From: Gloeopeniophorella convolvens
Lineage: Eukaryota; Basidiomycota; Agaricomycetes; Russulales
Assembly (NCBI GenBank): GCA_022496205.1
Contig: WTXD01000154.1
Span: 1-25,334, forward strand
DNA length: 25,334 bases
Direction of reading: 5' to 3'
Below are positions 21,095 through 25,334 of this stretch, piece after piece (the stretch's first letter is position 1; each line of letters begins with the position of its first letter). The notes beneath the pieces were generated by a model. The model was given only the letters and a program-made list of their open reading frames with translations, did no database searches and was not told where the DNA came from. The position numbers and the translations under genes are program-made.

Positions 21095-22954
21095 TCAGGC
21101 AGCGCCGCGCGGCTCCGTTACGTTCCCCCACTTCGAGCTGTCTGGAACCTCCTCTCTCATCCTCTTCGCCCAGCCCCCACCTCTGATGGGCTCTCCGGTC
21201 TTTACCCACTCGTCGAACTGGACGGCCCCGCTACGGGCGGCAGGGCTTGTTGTGTATCTGACGCTGGGGCCGATATTATAGGTGAAGCTTGTTGCTGGGC
21301 TAGCGAGACCATCACTTGGTCACTGGACCGCAGGAGCTGCGGAGCTAATGCGGGCTCGTCATGCTGCACTGAGGACTGCAGCGCGAGCGCCCTTGTTGAA
21401 CTTCTCCAACACGTCAAGGGCGGTGTCGATCTTCTCGTCAGTTTGCGGTGTCCACGAGGCGCGGCAAGACTCCTTGACATGGCGCTTATACGAATCCTGC
21501 CACTGGTTGAAGGATATGCCGGGACAAAGCCTGCAGCGAATGACCTTGACCTCCCTGCGATTGATTAGCTCCTGCGGGGCGTCAAGGAGCGCCAGGTGCC
21601 TCTTGCTCAGTCTCTTCGGCATCTTGTCCACTTCCTTGTCCCCACCGTCTGGCCCTGCCTCCTCGGGCGCCTTTTCTCCCCTCTCGACCTGAGCCGGCGC
21701 TTTACCTGCACAAGTCCCCGCCAAACCCCGCGAGCCTTCCGGCCCTGACGAGGATTGACGGAAAACTCCTTGCATGGCTGTGGCAGCGAGCCTCTCCGCT
21801 CCGCTGCCTACTGCCTCGGATATCTCGTTGGTCACTGTGAGGGTCCTGGTGGTGGATGTTTGGTTGATCCTCCCCCTGAATCCTCCTGCTGTTGTTTGAG
21901 ACTCCATCGTGTTGGGCTTCTGGGTCTTCCCTAGGCCGCTCGCGGAGAACCTCCTGAGATGTGGGCCGTTCGCCATGCCTTGAAAACGTGGCGAAGGGGG
22001 CCTCCTGGAGCTGTTCTTTCCAGTCAGCTCTGGGAGAGGCCTTTGGAAGGACCGGATGTCCGAGCGACCTGGGGTTCTATTGTGAGAAAGTGCCACCGCA
22101 CGAGAGTCCAATGCAAGAAGAGGCTTCTACTCACGGGTCGGATATCCTCATTGACGCATCGGGAGAGATCGTCAAACAGATCACGGAGTTCTTGGGTGTA
22201 CCAGGCACCACCATCAGGTAAAAGCCACGAAGGTCGGATGCGAGTCGTTTCGTCGGCCCGCGCAAACGAGGGAGTTCGATGGGTGCAGGCGCGGGCGCAG
22301 AAGGAACGGTATAAGCAGGGTCCCGCGGCGAGTAATGTTGAGCGGAGATCGTCAGCGTAGGTGCCACCTCTTGTACTTCGTTTGATAACTGGGTCGACTC
22401 GCAAAGCTGATAGTCGTGCACAGGCGCGACTACCTGGTCAGTGCCATTGACGTGCGGCAGGACAGAAAAATCGAAGCCTGAAGCTACTTTTCGCAGACTC
22501 AGCGTAAGAACAGGTTCTAAGGGTGTAGGAACTTACCTTGCGGGACGGCGGTGGAGGTGTATGGGACCTGTGGCACGGTAAGCATGTGTGTTCTTGCTTA
22601 AGACGATCGTACTCACAGGTGGAGTGGCATCGCCATCACGGTTCGCAGGAGTGTCGCAAAAGCCAGGGAAATTGAACGCGAGAGCGGATTGGTTGTTTGT
22701 GGAGAAGTCGTAGCTTGCGACATCAGAAGGACCAGGGAAACTACCAGGATAACCGATGTTCGTCGACTCGAGACCCTATGGTATCATTCCATGAGCGGTT
22801 CTCTGTGGCATCGTGCCCACTGGGTACTCACAGTTAAGTCAGAGAAGAGAGGCTTAGCAAGAGACCGGTGACCACCCAGAGGGACAAGAGACGGATGATT
22901 ACCCAGAGGGAGCAGAGTGGCATTGTGCTCGAACTCAACCTCGACGGGCTCCAT
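21095..22954 (-). pseudogene. Decayed paralogue C of the two-finger zinc protein
   Basis: Exons 1-3 match gene B exon for exon, and introns 1 and 3 even match in length (56 and 53 nt). The B start codon is not conserved: the in-frame stretch from an upstream TAA has no ATG before 22954. B intron 4 is replaced by 54 coding nucleotides with no AG acceptor. One base is missing near 22255-22259 and two more before the next intron (22069-22134), so the frame recovers downstream. A deletion of about 55 nt then shifts the frame near 21880-21930. The first finger keeps CRLCP and KRH, but the second finger's C-x2-C is deleted, and about 110 nt of unrelated sequence separates EKFNKG from the conserved tail (EWVKTGEPIRGGGWAKRM, ending at TGA 21095-21097). 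Most likely non-functional. Confidence 0.75.
21597..21809. repeat. Near-identical 213-bp tract, copy in gene C
   Basis: Partner of 15544-15756. It stays open in the gene B frame although the rest of gene C has indels on both sides. Confidence 0.85.
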
Positions 22955-23168
22955 GCGTCCAGACTCGCGATACTCGCCGGAAGCAAGGGAATGGTTGATC
23001 AAAGTCGCGAGAGGGGTCGAACCAGGGGGACGTCTAGTGAATGAGTGGCTGCGAGCAGTTTATCGGGGAGGAATCGGTTCTGATTGTAGAGGGGGGGAGA
23101 CAGTTGCGCGAGGTTCGGGATGAGAATACTGAGCAGGATCCGGAGCAAGACAGCAACACACTCATATG

Positions 23169-23177
23169 CATTTATTG
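23169..23177 (-). promoter_or_regulatory. TATA-like element of gene C
   Basis: AATAAATG on the minus strand corresponds to the gene B element at 17240-17250. The distance to the remaining ATG (22954) is about 215 bp, against about 110 bp in gene B, which fits loss of the original start. Confidence 0.35.
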
Positions 23178-23429
23178 ACTCTCCGCACACCCAAACAGGC
23201 TTCTTTTCTTTCGATCCACGGCGACCGTGACTCGAGATGCGACGGTGGCATGTGCCCTTTCAGGAAATCCAAGGATCTATTGTTTAAGGTGCCTGCGCAG
23301 GACCCATTCAAACGTCTGCCAGGAGGACGAGAGCGTCACATCGCCTCGTATTCTACATCAGTGACAGGAGCAGTTCATTGTTAGTAATGGTACTCGGTGC
23401 CACAGAGAGGGCAGTCTTGAGCGCACGAC

Positions 23430-23454
23430 TTTTTTTTTTTTTTTTTTTTTTTTT
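23430..23454 (-). repeat. Poly-A tail of the LINE (T25 on plus strand)
   Basis: An uninterrupted run of 25 T on the plus strand sits at the 3' border of the LINE, as expected from target-primed reverse transcription. It still being uninterrupted suggests a fairly recent insertion. Confidence 0.85.
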
Positions 23455-23685
23455 AATCAGCATTTATATTCCGCAACAGCGAGTCCATCGCAAGACGCGG
23501 TCGCACTACATACATAGTACAGTTTCACAGGGTCGGAGTCAGAGTATGAGTAATCGGGCCGGGCGCAAATAGAAGTAGTAATTAGTAATCAAAGTCTGAT
23601 CCGCCGCTAGGGCGTTAGAGTTCCGAGCCGCTTTCACAGCGACAAAGCGGTGGCCACATATAGGCCGCAACCGCGCGTGGGACCT

Positions 23686-23951
23686 TCAGGGGGGTTCTGG
23701 GGGCTGAGGGGGCGTGCGGGGTACCATCAGGCATCGAGTGGCCTCGATGAACTTGGCCAGCGCGGCGCCCCCCTCCTTTGTTCCGAAGATTTTGTGTAGC
23801 AAGTAGTCGTGGGCGATGGGACGGAGGATGGTTCGGCGGGGTTCGGCGTAGAGTGGGCATGAAGTGAGGACGTGTTCGATGGTCTGGAGTGGTGCGTCCG
23901 GACAGTCGCATGACGTGCGTTCTGTCGGCTTCATCATGGCGGTGTAGGCAC
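23686..23951 (-). pseudogene. C-terminal fragment of LINE reverse transcriptase polyprotein
   Basis: 87 codons end at TGA 23686-23688. Visible marks are a zinc-knuckle-like C-x-C...H-x4-C (CDCPDAPLQTIEHVLTSCP), an arginine-rich step, and KIFGTKEGGAALAKFIEATR, the usual end of fungal LINE proteins, where a Gly-Thr-Lys-Glu-Gly motif precedes a short helix. The catalytic reverse transcriptase and RNase H parts are missing from the window, so this piece cannot work alone. Confidence 0.85.
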
Positions 23952-23994
23952 TGTTGAAGCGCAGCAAAGGGTGGAGTGACAACTGAAGGACACA
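23952..23994 (+). repeat. Left 43-bp inverted end of the LTR
   Basis: Exact reverse complement of 24442-24484. Similarity continues loosely for about five more bases inward (GAGT against AAGT). Confidence 0.95.
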
Positions 23995-24256
23995 GAGTTG
24001 TTGAGACGGACAGTGTCCTGGCGGCTCTGATTAGATTAGATATGGACCTAATGATCAAGGACTATCTTATCTTGTGTACATAATGTTCTAGACTTAAGGC
24101 TGTGTTCAGCCCCACATTCGTTTCCATGATTCTGGACTATTCTAGGGCATTCCATGACCCACCTTGTACTCCGGTACCCACTCTTACTCCGTTTCATGTG
24201 GGTCTCCTAGGCTTTCTAAGCAGTGTTTATCACATGCTATCTGTCGCTCCTTACTG

Positions 24257-24265
24257 TATATAAGG
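24257..24265 (+). promoter_or_regulatory. TATA box of the LTR
   Basis: TATATAAGG lies 305 bp into the LTR, with pyrimidine-rich sequence 25-40 bp downstream. This fits a U3 core promoter driving the element's genomic RNA. Confidence 0.6.
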
Positions 24266-24291
24266 ACCTCTTTCTTCGCCTCTGTAGCCTC

Positions 24292-24316
24292 AGTCTTTTG
24301 ACCTTCTCTGACTGAG
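24292..24316 (+). repeat. LTR internal repeat 1, first copy (25 bp)
   Basis: Identical to 24409-24433. The first copy is also flanked by a short palindrome, CCTCAGTC...GACTGAGG (24288-24317), which could form a hairpin near the presumed 5' end of the RNA. Confidence 0.95.
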
Positions 24317-24369
24317 GCAAGTACACTACCACTCCTTTCACTTCTACCTTATGCTTACTTTACCTTATA

Positions 24370-24390
24370 GCGTCACTTTGTGTCCTTCAG
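24370..24390 (+). repeat. LTR internal repeat 2, first copy (21 bp)
   Basis: Identical to 24433-24453. The second copy forms part of the right inverted end, so the first copy is a third, partial occurrence of the LTR terminal sequence (TGTGTCCTTCAG). Confidence 0.95.
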
Positions 24391-24408
24391 GTATTGCACT
24401 AATGTATT

Positions 24409-24453
24409 AGTCTTTTGACCTTCTCTGACTGAGCGTCACTTTGTGTCCTTCAG
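24409..24453 (+). repeat. LTR internal repeats 1 and 2, second copies, fused
   Basis: The second copy of repeat 1 (24409-24433) shares its last base with the second copy of repeat 2 (24433-24453). In the first set the two repeats are 53 bp apart, so this is not a simple tandem duplication. Confidence 0.9.
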
Positions 24454-24484
24454 TTGTCACTCCACCCTTTGCTGCGCTTCAACA
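24442..24484 (-). repeat. Right 43-bp inverted end of the LTR
   Basis: Exact reverse complement of 23952-23994, directly abutting the primer-binding site. Confidence 0.95.
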
Positions 24485-24496
24485 GGTTATGGGCCC
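24485..24496 (+). other. Primer-binding site, half-tRNA(iMet) type
   Basis: GGTTATGGGCCC is the reverse complement of GGGCCCATAACC, the anticodon stem-loop region of eukaryotic initiator tRNA-Met (anticodon CAT). Drosophila copia is known to prime from a cut initiator tRNA at this internal site rather than from the 3' CCA end. The position directly after the LTR CA is exact. Confidence 0.75.
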
Positions 24497-25334
24497 TGCC
24501 TAGATACCTTGCACAGAAGATTTACACAAGCTCCCTTGACAAGACAACGCATCTTCTCTCCCAACAAGGCGAGCCTCTGTTCCATTCTATCCTTCCTCCT
24601 TCCCTGGCTAGGCCATGGGATTGTGCATAGCACTTGGGTCTTAACCAGACTTCCTGCAAGCTGTGGGACGGAGCGTGGCGACGCAGAACCACAGTGAGCT
24701 TCCTCACCCCACAGTGCGCACTACAGTACTTTTACTATACACTACTGTACATGTTCCTGGGGAAACCCACCAGCGTGCAGTAGTCAGCCGCTGTGTGTGG
24801 AGCCAGAAGAGCGGCCCTTATGGCCCCTTAGGCAAGCAGGGGGGAAGCCCCTTGTGATGCTTTTTGGCTAGTGAACGGTTGGCCGTCTGCCCTTAAGTGG
24901 GAGCGGTTTTGGTGTATAACAAGGCGGGGAACACCACCCTAGACCTTGCGCCTGTTACAACTGCGCTACCCTACTATACAGTAGTACATAGGGATGAGCC
25001 TCACAGTTCACCTCTGCATAAACCAGCGTCAGTACCAGGTCTTCTGACCATTGGGAAACAGAGCGCCATGCATGTAGAACAAATTGGACCCCCTTATCCA
25101 CTGGCCCAATCATCTAGGCCTTAAGTAGAGACTCCCCCAAAGCGCATAGATGGGCTATTTCAATGCCGTCTCTATGGTCGTGCCGGGTGGCTCATCTCTA
25201 CAGTGGATTACCTTACAAAGTACATTACAAAGTCGCACATCATGGGCTCTGAGGACTGGTCATTATGATCAGTGGTACAAGTTCACATGCGCAGGAGGCA
25301 TCTACATCTTCTCTGCACCAGCACTGTTGCTGAC
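24497..25334 (+). other. Interior of the LTR element, apparently non-coding
   Basis: Only short frames occur (the longest about 75-84 codons), and none resembles gag. Small palindromes are present: TACAGTA/TACTGTA at 24722-24728 and 24743-24749, and CTACTATACAGTAG near 24971. Copia-type elements normally begin gag within a few hundred bases of the primer-binding site, so this looks like a derivative lacking genes, a long leader, or another nested element. Confidence 0.5.

Larger units (their letters stand above)
20230..23360. repeat. Segmental duplication, copy 2 (contains gene C)
   Basis: This is the partner of 14245-17430 in the same orientation, about 6 kb further on. It includes the 3' flank (20230-21094), the decayed gene and the promoter side to about 23360. 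Average similarity is roughly 65-80% by eye, with many small indels, so the duplication is not recent apart from the 213-bp tract. Confidence 0.75.
23430..23951 (-). mobile_element. 3' end of a LINE (non-LTR retrotransposon), cut by an LTR element
   Basis: Read on the minus strand, the segment holds the C-terminal end of a LINE polyprotein, a 3' UTR of about 230 bp and a poly-A tail (T run at 23430-23454 on the plus strand). Its 5' side stops where the LTR begins at 23952; the rest of the LINE, if present, lies beyond that insertion and outside the window. The type resembles the Tad-like LINEs common in basidiomycetes (inference from the protein end). Confidence 0.85.
23952..24484 (+). repeat. 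5' LTR of the Copia-type element
   Basis: It starts TGTTGAAGCG and ends CGCTTCAACA. The ends are perfect inverted repeats for 43 bp, far longer than the 2-6 bp usual for LTRs. A TATA box lies at 24257-24265, placing the U3/R border near 24290. Two direct repeat families lie between there and the 3' end. Confidence 0.8.
23952..25334 (+). mobile_element. Copia-type LTR retrotransposon, 5' part, runs out of the window
   Basis: A TG...CA-bordered 533-bp LTR (23952-24484) is followed with no gap by a primer-binding site (24485-24496) of the half-tRNA type known from Drosophila copia and relatives. The element inserted into the LINE; GGCAC at 23947-23951 would be the left 5-bp target duplication, and its right partner is outside the window. 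No gag, protease, integrase or reverse transcriptase frame is seen in the 840 bp of interior present, so the element may be non-autonomous or decayed. Confidence 0.75.

Noticed and set aside
22784..23002. Start of gene C at a TTG codon (23002)
   Set aside because: TTG is not a normal nuclear start in fungi; the first in-frame ATG is at 22954 and the original start seems lost.
23430..23454. T25 run as an RNA polymerase III terminator
   Set aside because: It lies at the 3' border of a minus-strand LINE and is far longer than a Pol III terminator; a poly-A tail explains it better. No tRNA-like box A/B was seen nearby.
23952..23994. Reading of this segment as part of the LINE protein (LHPLLRFNS)
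   Set aside because: It is the inverted LTR end; the frame across the LINE/LTR junction is accidental.

Overview
The window is nuclear DNA of a filamentous basidiomycete. I infer Agaricomycetes, probably Polyporales. The evidence is very short introns (about 45-75 nt) at high density, a full-length ABCC transporter split into 41 exons, a mushroom-type F-box gene, lineage-typical two-finger zinc proteins with long disordered N-termini, and fungal LINE and Copia-type elements. I saw no bacterial features, CRISPR, rRNA or tRNA genes.

Layout. 2-151 holds the last 49 codons of an unrecognised plus-strand gene. 674-2223 (minus) is an F-box gene with one 56-nt intron and three lesions: a 1-nt loss, a TGA stop and a 1-nt gain. 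It stands head to head, 187 bp apart, with a plus-strand ABCC-type ABC transporter (2411-9443; 40 introns, three with GC-AG borders; about 1629 aa if one apparent missing base at 4798-4802 is allowed for). 9444-10844 has no recognisable gene, only a 210-codon open frame containing a run of 15 C.

From 10845 to 23360 lies an array of three related minus-strand genes for two-finger (C2H2 plus C2HC) proteins. Gene A (10845-12910, 647 aa) and gene B (15153-17132, 559 aa) are intact. Gene C (21095-22954) is a decayed copy of B. B and C sit in a duplicated block of about 3.1 kb (14245-17430 and 20230-23360) that includes promoter and 3' flank. Within this block, at about 65-82% identity by eye, a 213-bp tract is 97% identical, which suggests gene conversion. 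The spacer at 17431-20229 carries at most a poorly supported, unrecognised minus-strand gene remnant.

The right end is a nested transposon graveyard. The 3' end of a LINE (minus strand, poly-A at 23430-23454) is cut at 23951/23952 by a Copia-type LTR element running out of the window. Its 533-bp LTR has unusually long, perfect 43-bp inverted ends, and a 12-nt primer-binding site complementary to the anticodon arm of initiator tRNA-Met follows directly. The first 840 bp of its interior show no gag gene.

Functionally, the transporter would export or sequester conjugates across a membrane, and the zinc-finger proteins are candidate nuclear regulators. Nothing in the sequence ties the two together. 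The most unusual signals are the LTR with long inverted ends, the conversion tract and intron exonisation in the zinc-finger array, and the clustered 1-nt lesions in the F-box and transporter genes.
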